Origin: CAVSWN01 sp046728115
GTDB taxonomy: Bacteria > Acidobacteriota > Vicinamibacteria > Vicinamibacterales > CAVVIG01
Direction of reading: 5' to 3'
Length of the DNA: 34,051 nt
Assembly (NCBI GenBank): GCA_046728115.1
Contig: JBKPDW010000275.1
Coordinates: 1-34,051 of the forward strand
Positions 17,315 through 24,102 of the stretch are shown piece by piece. The notes below the pieces were generated by a model, which was not told the DNA's origin, did not search any database, and was given only the letters and a program-made list of their open reading frames with translations. The position numbers and the translations under genes were made by a program. Position 1 is the stretch's first letter. Every line of letters begins with the position of its first letter.

Positions 17315-18286
17315 GTGCAGGACAGCCGTCGGCCATCCAGCATTTCGGTTCGCGTTGTCGCAGCGGCCTGCCTGGCCATCGCGCTCGTCGCGACACCAGG
17401 CGCACAGACACACGTCTCTCATCCTTACAGTGGGATTACGTACATCGACCGCGTGGAGGCTGCGCCCCGCCCGGTGCACATGCACGTCGCGCAAATCGAT
17501 CTCCAGACGCCAGGCCTTCGCTTCAAGGTCTCTCCGCCTGGCGGGAGTCGCGAGACGGTGCGCCAGAGAACCGTCGAGTACCTGCGACAGGAGCGCGCGC
17601 AGCTGGCGATCAACGCGCACTTCTTTCTGCCCTTTCCGTCGAACGAGACGGATGCCTGGACGATCGGGCTCGCGGCATCGGACGGTCGCGTGTACTCCGC
17701 GTTCGAGGCGCCGGCACAGAGCTTCGCGATCGTCACCGACGCACCTGCACTCAATATCGACACGCGCAACCGCGCACGCATCGTTCATCGAGACCCGAAG
17801 CGGGCTGACGGATATCACGTGCGCGAGCGTGTCACATTGTGGAATGTCATTGCAGGCTCCGCCCAGATTGTCACCAACGGCCGGCCCAGTGTGCCGGCAT
17901 ACCGCGATGCGGAACACCCGACTGGTCTGCTGACTCCTGGCGGGCCCAACAACGGCTTCTCGAACGCGCGATCGTGGTATGAGGTCGCCAATGCCAGAAC
18001 GGCGGCGGGCCTGTCGCGCAACAACCGCACCCTGACGCTGTTCACGGTGGACGTGCGAGGCGGCAGCGGCGGTATGACTCTGCCCGAAGTGGCCGAGACC
18101 CTGATCAGAGACTATGCCGTGTGGAGCGCCCTCAACCTCGACGGCGGCGGATCGACAACTATGGCGTGGGAGGACCCGGCCACCGGCACCGCAGCCGTGC
18201 TGAACGTATCGTCGGATAACCCCGAAGGCCGCTCGGTTGCGAGCAGCCTTGCCGTGTTCGCGCGACCTAGCGACAAGCGACCGTAA
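17315..18286 (+). CDS. Phosphodiester glycosidase (NAGPA/DUF2233) domain protein, exported
   Basis: The product is 323 residues from GTG 17315, two bases after the IorB-like stop, so probably co-transcribed. It has an N-terminal signal peptide (VVAAACLAIALVATPGAQT). The body carries the family's features: HVAQIDLQTPGLRFKVSPP, AINAHFF, a middle region with GFSNARSWYEV, and the hallmark ALNLDGGGSTTM at about 272-283. This domain is known from the human uncovering enzyme (NAGPA) and from bacterial proteins acting on sugar-phosphodiester linkages, often in cell walls. The bacterial substrate here is unknown. Its place directly behind a molybdenum hydroxylase is unusual and may simply be shared transcription. 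Its 3' end almost touches the convergent gene ending at 18290. Confidence 0.88.
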   Translation: MQDSRRPSSISVRVVAAACLAIALVATPGAQTHVSHPYSGITYIDRVEAAPRPVHMHVAQIDLQTPGLRFKVSPPGGSRETVRQRTVEYLRQERAQLAINAHFFLPFPSNETDAWTIGLAASDGRVYSAFEAPAQSFAIVTDAPALNIDTRNRARIVHRDPKRADGYHVRERVTLWNVIAGSAQIVTNGRPSVPAYRDAEHPTGLLTPGGPNNGFSNARSWYEVANARTAAGLSRNNRTLTLFTVDVRGGSGGMTLPEVAETLIRDYAVWSALNLDGGGSTTMAWEDPATGTAAVLNVSSDNPEGRSVASSLAVFARPSDKRP

Positions 18287-18289
18287 CGG

Positions 18290-18637
18290 TCACGAGTCCT
18301 GCCTTCGCTCTTCGCTGGAACGTATCTCCTGGGGAATCGTCGAGGCCGAAGTGGCGGCGACGTCACCGCGCCGTTGACGTTTGTTCAGGGCGAAAAACAC
18401 GCCGAGCGCGAGCCCGCCGCTCGCACCGATAGCGGCCGCAATTGCCTGCCAGCGTATCAACTTGTCCGTCGAATAGCGGATGACTTCTGGAATCTGCACG
18501 ACGGCCTGGACCTGCGCGCCCTGCGGAAGCCCGCCGGGCGCGCTGTACCAGGCCAGCGTCGGCGGCACGATCCACGCTGCGATGAACACTCCGGCGAGCG
18601 CCCCAGACAGCATCAGGATGAACGTCGTCTTGAACAT
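18290..18637 (-). CDS. Small two-helix membrane protein, unknown function
   Basis: The product is 115 residues from ATG 18637. Two hydrophobic helices are clear, one at about 5-30 (FILMLSGALAGVFIAAWIV) and one at about 64-84 (WQAIAAAIGASGGLALGVFF). They are joined by a soluble loop (residues about 31-63) that includes VVQIPEVIRYSTDKLI, and followed by a charged, disordered tail. I do not recognise the family. It is the last gene of a five-gene minus-strand unit, 13 bases after the PEBP-family gene. It ends three bases from the stop of the convergent glycosidase-domain gene, with no terminator hairpin visible between them. Confidence 0.65.
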   Translation of the reverse strand: MFKTTFILMLSGALAGVFIAAWIVPPTLAWYSAPGGLPQGAQVQAVVQIPEVIRYSTDKLIRWQAIAAAIGASGGLALGVFFALNKRQRRGDVAATSASTIPQEIRSSEERRQDS

Positions 18638-18650
18638 CGCCAGCCTTCGG

Positions 18651-19259
18651 CTACCTCGGACGCTTGAACAGTCCTCCGTAGACCGCTTTGCCGAGAACGT
18701 GCCCCTGCATCGCTTTCATGACATTCGCGCGCGTCTCGAATGCGTCGGCGGTCGGCTGGACGTCGAGTTTGGTGTCCAGGGCATAGAGCTCGAACATGTA
18801 GTGATGCTGGGGGCCCGTCGCCGGTGCACCAGGACCACGATACATCTGACCGGTTGCGCTGATCTGATAGGCGCCGTCCGGCAATTGCGGACCCTTCGCA
18901 ACACCTTCCGGCATACCGGTGGCCGTCGCAGGAATGTTCCACACGACCCAGTGCGCCTGATCGTCGGTCGTGCGGTTGCGGGCGACATCCATGTCGCGCA
19001 TGTTGAGCACGAACGATTGCGTACCCGCCGGCGGGTTGGCCCAGCTGATCGCCGGGGACGTTCCTTCGCCCGGCGCGACGCCTTCGGCAGCCTGGCTGAA
19101 TTTCACCGGAATCTGGCCGCCATCGGGGAACGCCGGGATCGTCAGGGTCATCGCCGGACCGGCCGGTGCGGCGCCGCGTTGTCCGCGTTCCTGAGCGGTC
19201 ATGGGCATGGTGACGAGCAGGGTGATCATCGAAACGAAGAACAGCTCCCTTGTTCTCAT
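18651..19259 (-). CDS. YbhB/YbcL-type phosphatidylethanolamine-binding (PEBP) family protein, exported
   Basis: The product is 202 residues from ATG 19259, chosen because AGGAGG lies seven bases upstream and a signal peptide (MRTRELFFVSMITLLVTMPM) begins there; the upstream in-frame extension has no such support. The PEBP fold is shown by NMRDMDVARNRTTDDQAHWV followed by VWNIPATATGMPEG, and by GPQHHYMFELYALD. The DMD...HW and GPQHHY segments form the anion-binding pocket in this family. Bacterial members are called Raf-kinase-inhibitor-like only by homology, and their role is unclear. The protein should be periplasmic. It is preceded 37 bases upstream by a 59-residue membrane protein gene and belongs to the same operon. 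Confidence 0.92.
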   Translation of the reverse strand: MRTRELFFVSMITLLVTMPMTAQERGQRGAAPAGPAMTLTIPAFPDGGQIPVKFSQAAEGVAPGEGTSPAISWANPPAGTQSFVLNMRDMDVARNRTTDDQAHWVVWNIPATATGMPEGVAKGPQLPDGAYQISATGQMYRGPGAPATGPQHHYMFELYALDTKLDVQPTADAFETRANVMKAMQGHVLGKAVYGGLFKRPR

Positions 19260-19296
19260 GTCGCGCCTCCTGAATAATCCCGATCCTCCGCCGATC

Positions 19297-19476
19297 TCAC
19301 AGTTGCGGCTTGCGGCGGGCAATCCGCAACGACCAGAGACAGATCCCGGCCGAAACGGCAGTGAGCAGGAGAAACCACGGCTCCCTGGCAAGGTGAGGCT
19401 CCTCGACCATCCGCCAGAGGTGGACTACTGTCAGAAGCCCGAATAGCGCGCCGGTGATGATGACGTACGTCTTCAT
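19297..19476 (-). CDS. Small membrane protein, 59 residues, unknown function
   Basis: A short minus-strand frame from ATG 19476 to TGA 19297 encodes a 59-residue protein. It begins MKTYVIITGALFGLLTVVHL and continues WRMVEEPHLAREPWFLLLTA, with a second hydrophobic helix and a basic tail RIARRKPQL. Two membrane helices joined by a short acidic, proline-containing loop are obvious. GGAG lies about six bases before the ATG. It fits neatly between the DUF3291 gene (30 bases upstream) and the PEBP gene (37 bases downstream) on the same strand, supporting a real gene. I believe similar small proteins occur in other Acidobacteriota but cannot name a family. Confidence 0.75.
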   Translation of the reverse strand: MKTYVIITGALFGLLTVVHLWRMVEEPHLAREPWFLLLTAVSAGICLWSLRIARRKPQL

Positions 19477-19506
19477 GATCTACTCCGGATCCTGGACCAC
19501 CTCACG

Positions 19507-20004
19507 TCAGGTGGCCCATTCGCAGAACGCAGCATCCAGGCCCGCGACGGCATCGCCATCCGGCGATGGAAACGGCGTTCTGAATGTGAACGCATCAGGT
19601 GACGGCCCGCGCTCCTTCAGTTGCCGCAGACGCTCCAGCGCTTCGGCGACTGTCGGGACATGTCCGGCGGGAACCCACCAAAGAGCCAGGATCGGATCCG
19701 CGATGGACTCGAACCACTGGTTCCGTTGACGAAGCGGCGCAACGTGCGCGCTCCGGTAGACGAACTGCTGGAGCGCTTCGAGCGACTCCCAGACGGACAT
19801 GTTGATGGCGATGCGCTCGTCTTCGAACGGTCGGATCGCCGTCGCATTGCCGTCTTCGGTCTGCAGCCGCCAGACGAATCCTGGACTTCGGTCGGCCAGC
19901 GCGTTGATCGGATCGAGCTGCGATCGAAAGCCCTCCATGATCGGATCGTCGAGCGGCGCCCGAAGCCGTCCGATGTTCACCTGTGCCAGATGGAAACGAG
20001 CCAC
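19507..20004 (-). CDS. DUF3291 domain-containing protein
   Basis: The product is 165 residues from GTG 20004, with a strong GGAGGAGG ribosome binding site just upstream. It matches the DUF3291 family through its N-terminus MARFHLAQVNIGRLRAPLDD, the central PGFVWRLQTEDGNATAIRPF, and NMSVWESLEALQQFVYRSAH leading to RNQWFE. The fold is expected to be a ferredoxin-like dimeric alpha/beta barrel related to antibiotic-biosynthesis-type monooxygenases. No catalytic activity is established for the family that I know of. No signal peptide is present, so it is cytoplasmic. It follows the SDR gene by 38 bases, suggesting co-transcription and perhaps a shared small-molecule substrate. Confidence 0.88.
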   Translation of the reverse strand: MARFHLAQVNIGRLRAPLDDPIMEGFRSQLDPINALADRSPGFVWRLQTEDGNATAIRPFEDERIAINMSVWESLEALQQFVYRSAHVAPLRQRNQWFESIADPILALWWVPAGHVPTVAEALERLRQLKERGPSPDAFTFRTPFPSPDGDAVAGLDAAFCEWAT

Positions 20005-20042
20005 AGCCGCCTCCTCCGTTCAACGTCGTTGACCAGCTTCAC

Positions 20043-20825
20043 TCATACATCGGCCAGCGTGAGGGGACGCGGTTGCCGGCCGTCGATGTCGGTGAAGCCA
20101 TACTCCTCGGCCAAGGCGGCCGCGACGAGGACGGAACCGGTCCGGCGCGACACGTGAGGATCGGCTGCCAGGGCCGCCACGGCGCGGCCGATGAACTCCG
20201 GACTTTCGGAATTGCTCAAGTCGAACACGCCGGCCGCCAGGACCGCCTCGGTGCGGACGAGGCCGGGATAGAGCGACACGACGGTCACACCGTGCGGTTT
20301 CAGCTCGTGCGCCATATCCGCCGCCATCTTGTCTGTGGCGGCTTTCGAAAGCCCGTACAGCGTGTTGGCGATGTGCTTCTGCGCCGCCCAGGTCGAGATG
20401 TGCACGATCAAGCCGCGACGTGCCGGAATCATCATGCGTGCTGCATACTGACTGGCCACGAACGCCGCCCTTACTCCTGCTGTGACCATCGCGTCCCAGC
20501 GCCACGCCGGTTGTTCCCAAAACGGTGCGATGAACGTGAACTTGCCGTCTTCAACCATTCGTTCGTACCCGCCCCAGGCGACATTCACGAGAATATCGAG
20601 CCGGCCCGCCGTTTCGTCGATCCGTCGAAATACTCGAGCGACGGCCGTGTCATCCGTGTGGTCGCACGCGATTGCGGTGATCGTGGTCCCGAGGTCTGCC
20701 TGCTCGATGCTTCGGCCGGTTGCGAAAACAGTCGCACCGGCGTTGGCAAGAGCGAGCGCGACGCCCCGTCCGACTCCACGGCTGGCGCCGGTCACGAGCG
20801 CAACGTGTCCGCTCAGGTCGGCCAT
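20043..20825 (-). CDS. Short-chain dehydrogenase/reductase (SDR) family oxidoreductase
   Basis: The product is 260 residues from ATG 20825. It is a classical-type SDR: NAD(P)-binding TGASRGVGRG (12-21), NVAWGG in place of the usual NNAG (81-86), catalytic Ser144 (HISTW), Tyr157 and Lys161 (YGLSK). ATGRS after the second beta strand suggests NADPH preference, although this is only indicative. The NVAWGG variant and the long segment before the catalytic serine resemble DHRS1-like members. It is the first gene of a five-gene minus-strand unit, so its promoter in the 20826-20870 region probably drives them all. The substrate is unknown. Confidence 0.93.
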   Translation of the reverse strand: MADLSGHVALVTGASRGVGRGVALALANAGATVFATGRSIEQADLGTTITAIACDHTDDTAVARVFRRIDETAGRLDILVNVAWGGYERMVEDGKFTFIAPFWEQPAWRWDAMVTAGVRAAFVASQYAARMMIPARRGLIVHISTWAAQKHIANTLYGLSKAATDKMAADMAHELKPHGVTVVSLYPGLVRTEAVLAAGVFDLSNSESPEFIGRAVAALAADPHVSRRTGSVLVAAALAEEYGFTDIDGRQPRPLTLADV

Positions 20826-21004
20826 GATCGTTGCTGCTACCTTAACGTGACCTGAACACGTACCGCCCGACCAGGATGAGAAAGATGACGAACGAAGCCA
20901 ACAACCGCCGACAGGCCGATATCCTGCTGAAACTGGCGCATGAGGACCTCTTCAGCCGGGGACCATCATAGCGCCGGCGGCGCGCAGCCGCGTCGATGGA
21001 CAAT

Positions 21005-21060
21005 CTAGCGAGGCGGAGCCTCAGACCGCGCAAGCATGTCAGGCTGCTCCGCCTCGCTAG
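21005..21060. repeat. 15-bp perfect inverted repeat (long hairpin)
   Basis: CTAGCGAGGCGGAGC (21005-21019) is the exact reverse complement of 21046-21060. The 26-base loop itself continues the pairing with AGCCT/AGGCT after a one-base bulge. As RNA it would form a very stable hairpin on either strand. It resembles REP-type extragenic elements more than a terminator, having no T tract. Confidence 0.85.
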
Positions 21061-21074
21061 CCGCTATGTTGTTT

Positions 21075-21093
21075 GCCCCGCCTCCGGCGGGGC
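21075..21093. repeat. 8-bp GC-rich hairpin
   Basis: GCCCCGCC (21075-21082) pairs perfectly with GGCGGGGC (21086-21093) around the loop TCC. It sits 14 bases after the previous inverted repeat. Confidence 0.8.
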
Positions 21094-21098
21094 GGTCG

Positions 21099-21147
21099 CC
21101 TTGACGGAGACACTCGACTCAGTTGCAAAGTTTCTTGGCCGTCAAGG
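21099..21147. repeat. 9-bp inverted repeat enclosing part of a dispersed repeat
   Basis: CCTTGACGG (21099-21107) is the exact reverse complement of CCGTCAAGG (21139-21147). Its inner part 21123-21149 is, on the minus strand, a near copy (25 of 27 bases) of 28823-28849, so this arm belongs to a repeat that occurs at least twice in the window. Confidence 0.75.
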
Positions 21148-21277
21148 CTCGTGGCAGCTCGTTCGCAATATGGCGTCGGCATGTGGCCTGACCGGTGCGG
21201 CCTGCAATCGGCCGATGGCTGTGGGCGAGGCGCCATGACCGCGAGTCGGGCGGCGACGGTCCGACGAAAGGGCGACC

Positions 21278-21349
21278 CGCTCGCCTGAAAGCCTGCCCTG
21301 AGCAAGTCGAAGGGCTTCGCGCTACGGATCGCGTGGACTCCGCTCGCGG
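21278..21349. repeat. REP-like mosaic segment related to the insertion at 26241-26274
   Basis: Bases 21278-21294 match 26241-26257 at 16 of 17 positions, and CTCCGCTCGCGG (21338-21349) recurs exactly at 26263-26274. Between them, GCCCT and AGGGC (21295-21299, 21311-21315) flank GAGCAAGTCGA, a form of the CCCTGAGC..GTCGAAGGG sequence that I recall as a widespread bacterial intergenic repeat. Confidence 0.55.
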
Positions 21350-21521
21350 TGGCCGGCACACGGGATGATTCGCAGGTTGCGAGCGCCGCGGATTCGAACG
21401 GACCGCGGACAGTCAACCGATTCAGCACGCGCGGCTTGGCCGGTCGGTCAGGTCGACGGCCTCCGCTCGGCGAGTTACGAATCGGTGATCGCATTACACA
21501 AACCGTACGTGGGAGTGCTCG

Positions 21522-23048
21522 ATGCAGCGCCTTCGCAGGGTCGCCAGAAACGCCGGTGTCACGATCGCGATCGGATCGCTCGTACTGATTGAATCGGGAC
21601 CCCGATCGCTGTACGCACAAACCGAGCAGTGGACGCCGCCGCACCGCATGCTTTTGACGCCGGAACGCGCGCTGGCGATCGTGCTCGCCCGCGATCGAAA
21701 ACTCGATTACGTCCCCGGCGAGGTCCTGGTCAGATTTCGGGCAGGGGTCACCGGCACGGCGCAGCAGCGCGCGCTGTCCGCGCTCCGCAGCCGGCCCTCC
21801 GTCGACGACCTCCGCTGGATCGGCGACGTCGCGATTGTGGCCGATCGCAACGAGCTCGACGCCAACATCCTCGCCGCGCAACTGGCGTCCCAGCCCGAGG
21901 TCGCATCCGCCGAGCCGAACTACCTGTATCGAACGAGCCACACGCCGAACGATCCTGGATTCATCCAGAGGCAATGGAACATGACGGCGCTCGACATGCC
22001 GCGCGCATGGGACATCAACCCCGGCGCCAACGACACGATCATTGCGGCGGTACTCGACACCGGGATCACCTCGGTCGCCCGCACCTACACGTTTCAAACG
22101 TGGAACGGACGCGCGACGCAGAACGTGCCAGTCCCCTTCACCATGAACCCGGATATCAAGGCCAGCCGCATCGTCGATGCGCGCGACCTGGTTTTCTGGG
22201 ATGGACCGGTGCTCGACATGCACGGGCACGGCACGCACGTCGCGTCGACCATCGGAGAGGACGCAAACAACTCGCTCGCCGAAGCGGGCATCGCCAGCCG
22301 GGTCAAGCTGATGCCGGTCAAGGTGTGCGTCGGCTACTGGGAAGTGCAGTTCGTGATGTCGGCGAGCGGCTACCGTGGGTTCGTCCCGACCGACGTCGGC
22401 GGCTGTCCAACGTCGGAAGTCGCGGAAGGCATTCGGTTCGCGGCCGACATGGGCGCAAAGGTCATCAACCTCAGCCTCGGTGGAACGGAGCCGGCCCCGA
22501 TTGTGCGCGATGCCCTGAGTTACGCCGTCGGCAAGGGTGCCTTCGTCGCCATTGCGATGGGGAACGAGTACGAGGACGGCAACCCCATCTCGTACCCGGC
22601 CGCATATGCGGCCGATCTCGACGGGATCATGTCGGTCGGCGCCGTCGGCCCGTCGCTCGCGCGCGCCTTCTACTCCAACACCGGTGCGCACCTCGAGATC
22701 TCGGCGCCGGGCGGCGACGATCGCGACGGCGGCGCAGCCGGGATGATCTGGCAGGCGACGATTTTTCGCGGAGACTCGGATCCCGGACGAGTGATTTCGC
22801 CTCGCTTCGATCGCTACGCTGAATCGGCCTATGAGGGCACCTCGATGGCCGCACCACACGTGGCAGGTATCGCGGCGCTCATCATCAGCCAGGGCGTCAC
22901 GAAACCGGCCGCAATCGAATCGCTCATCAAGAGAACCGGACGCTTTCTCGGACCTCCAAACGCCGCGACTCCCGGCCGAAATGATGAATACGGCTATGGC
23001 CTCATCCAGCCCAGGGCCGCGCTCCTTGGGTTCGGCCTCGCGAGGTAA
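21522..23048 (+). CDS. Secreted S8 family serine peptidase (subtilase)
   Basis: The product is 508 residues from ATG 21522, with GGGAG upstream. It has a signal peptide (about 1-33, ending SLYAQ) and an inhibitor-like propeptide (about 60-137: VPGEVLVRFRAGV...EVASAEPNYLY). The catalytic domain then carries Asp179 (AVLDTGI), His236 (HGHGTHVA), oxyanion Asn348 (AMGNE) and Ser441 (GTSMAAPH). Between the Asp and His is an insertion of about 40 residues, and CVGYWEV...GGCPTSEV may carry a disulfide. It should mature by propeptide cleavage outside the cytoplasm. No C-terminal sorting domain is present. The next gene, an SH3b/beta-barrel protein, starts three bases after the stop and is probably co-expressed. 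The enzyme looks complete and active. Confidence 0.95.
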   Translation: MQRLRRVARNAGVTIAIGSLVLIESGPRSLYAQTEQWTPPHRMLLTPERALAIVLARDRKLDYVPGEVLVRFRAGVTGTAQQRALSALRSRPSVDDLRWIGDVAIVADRNELDANILAAQLASQPEVASAEPNYLYRTSHTPNDPGFIQRQWNMTALDMPRAWDINPGANDTIIAAVLDTGITSVARTYTFQTWNGRATQNVPVPFTMNPDIKASRIVDARDLVFWDGPVLDMHGHGTHVASTIGEDANNSLAEAGIASRVKLMPVKVCVGYWEVQFVMSASGYRGFVPTDVGGCPTSEVAEGIRFAADMGAKVINLSLGGTEPAPIVRDALSYAVGKGAFVAIAMGNEYEDGNPISYPAAYAADLDGIMSVGAVGPSLARAFYSNTGAHLEISAPGGDDRDGGAAGMIWQATIFRGDSDPGRVISPRFDRYAESAYEGTSMAAPHVAGIAALIISQGVTKPAAIESLIKRTGRFLGPPNAATPGRNDEYGYGLIQPRAALLGFGLAR

Positions 23049-23051
23049 CCG

Positions 23052-23945
23052 ATGACTGCCCTTTCACGTTTCGCTGTTCGCATCGCCTGGATGTTGGGTG
23101 TGCTGGTATGTTCAGCGCCCGCATTGGCCGAAACGACCGTTCGGGTCACGCACGACCGGACCGCTATCTGGACCACCGACTTTCGATCCAAGGTCATGGT
23201 CGTCAGAGCGGGAACGACGCTGGAGGTCGTCGGAGAGCGACAGGAATGGTATGAGGTCGCGCTGCCGGGAGACTTTCGCGGCAAGACTGGCTTCGTCTAC
23301 AAGGCGTACGTCTACACGAATAGCGGGCTGGCCACAACGCAGGTGTCCCAGCGGCCCGCCGACGCCGTAGCGCAGCCTGGCGAATCATCGCACCTCGTCG
23401 GAATTTTCGGTTTCGGCGAATTCGGGTACGCGCATTTCGCGGCGCAGCAGAGTTTTCGAGCCGTCACGGGACAGGGCGGGGACGGCTTTCTCGGCGGCGG
23501 AGCGGAAGTGCGGATTGGACGCGGATTCTTTCTAAACGGGTCGTTCAACCGATTCAAGGACCAAGGGCAGCGCGTCTACGTATCGGATGGCGAGGTGTTC
23601 AAGCTCGGCGTTCCCGTCACCATCTCCCTGACGCCGGTGACCGTGACTGCCGGCTGGCGATTCGTACACGAACACGCCACGCCGTACGCCGGAGGCGGCG
23701 TCGGACGACTCCACTATCAGGAACACTTTAACTTCGCGAATGCCGGCGAAGGTGTCGACGGGCGATTCGCCAGTTATCACGTGCTCGGCGGCGTCGAGTT
23801 TCGCAACGGGTGGGTCGCAAGCGCGTTCGAAGTGCAGTACTCGCGCGTGCCCGACTCGATCGGTGTAGGCGGCGCATCCGCCGCGTTTCAGGAAGCAGAC
23901 CTCGGCGGTGTCGTCGCGCGCGTCAGAGTTCTCGTAGGACGCTGA
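23052..23945 (+). CDS. SH3b-domain plus outer-membrane beta-barrel-like protein
   Basis: The product is 297 residues from ATG 23052. It has a signal peptide (about 1-26, ...VLVCSAPALAE). Residues about 28-87 look like a bacterial SH3 domain (TTVRVTHDRTAIWTTDF, LEVVGERQEWYEVAL, KTGFVYKAYVY), a fold that often binds cell-wall peptides. A linker leads to residues about 110-297, which alternate aromatic/hydrophobic and polar or glycine residues (GIFGFGEFGYAHF, GGGAEVRIGRGFFLNGSFN, VTAGWRFVHE, GVEFRNGWVASAFEVQYS) and end VVARVRVLVGR. This is the pattern of an 8-stranded outer-membrane barrel, though the C-terminal residue is Arg rather than the usual Phe. It follows the subtilase by three bases. 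Its function is unknown; anchoring or secretion support for the protease is speculation. Confidence 0.7.
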   Translation: MTALSRFAVRIAWMLGVLVCSAPALAETTVRVTHDRTAIWTTDFRSKVMVVRAGTTLEVVGERQEWYEVALPGDFRGKTGFVYKAYVYTNSGLATTQVSQRPADAVAQPGESSHLVGIFGFGEFGYAHFAAQQSFRAVTGQGGDGFLGGGAEVRIGRGFFLNGSFNRFKDQGQRVYVSDGEVFKLGVPVTISLTPVTVTAGWRFVHEHATPYAGGGVGRLHYQEHFNFANAGEGVDGRFASYHVLGGVEFRNGWVASAFEVQYSRVPDSIGVGGASAAFQEADLGGVVARVRVLVGR

Positions 23946-24060
23946 CAGCGGCTGGCTGGCGATCGCACGCAATCACCTGATCGATGCTCCCGGAGCTTCT
24001 GGCCGTGAGCGCTTTGCCATCGGCCGAAACCTCGGCAAGGGACAGGCTCCGCCTACAACG

Positions 24061-24080
24061 CGACCTTGTCGGGAAGGTCG
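24061..24080. terminator. Perfect 7-bp hairpin between convergent genes
   Basis: CGACCTT (24061-24067) pairs with AAGGTCG (24074-24080) around a 6-base loop. It lies in the 157-base gap between the SH3b/barrel gene (+) and the Kir channel gene (-), where a bidirectional terminator would be expected. A GGCTCCGCCT string just upstream (about 24046) also occurs in the hairpin at 21005-21060. No T tract follows. Confidence 0.35.
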
Positions 24081-24102
24081 TATGGGTTAGATCAGCAGCG
24101 CG

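Larger units (their letters stand above)
20826..21521. other. Long intergenic region rich in inverted repeats
   Basis: Nearly 700 bases lie between the SDR gene (-) and the subtilase gene (+) with no convincing gene. Short open frames exist on both strands but have no recognisable domain. The region contains several perfect stems (separate entries), a segment repeated at 28823, and a segment related to the insertion inside the large propeller gene near 26241. It also must hold the divergent promoters. It looks like a site where extragenic repeat elements have accumulated. Confidence 0.6.

Noticed and set aside
20876..20970. Short plus-strand frame beginning MRKMTNEANNRRQ
   Set aside because: About 31 codons, no ribosome binding site of note and no family resemblance. 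It also lies antisense to the other weak candidate.
20842..21033. 63-codon minus-strand frame ending in a hydrophobic stretch (ASFVIFLILVGRYVF)
   Set aside because: The N-terminal part is arginine-rich and runs into the repeat cluster. The hydrophobic end alone is too short to support a membrane protein gene.
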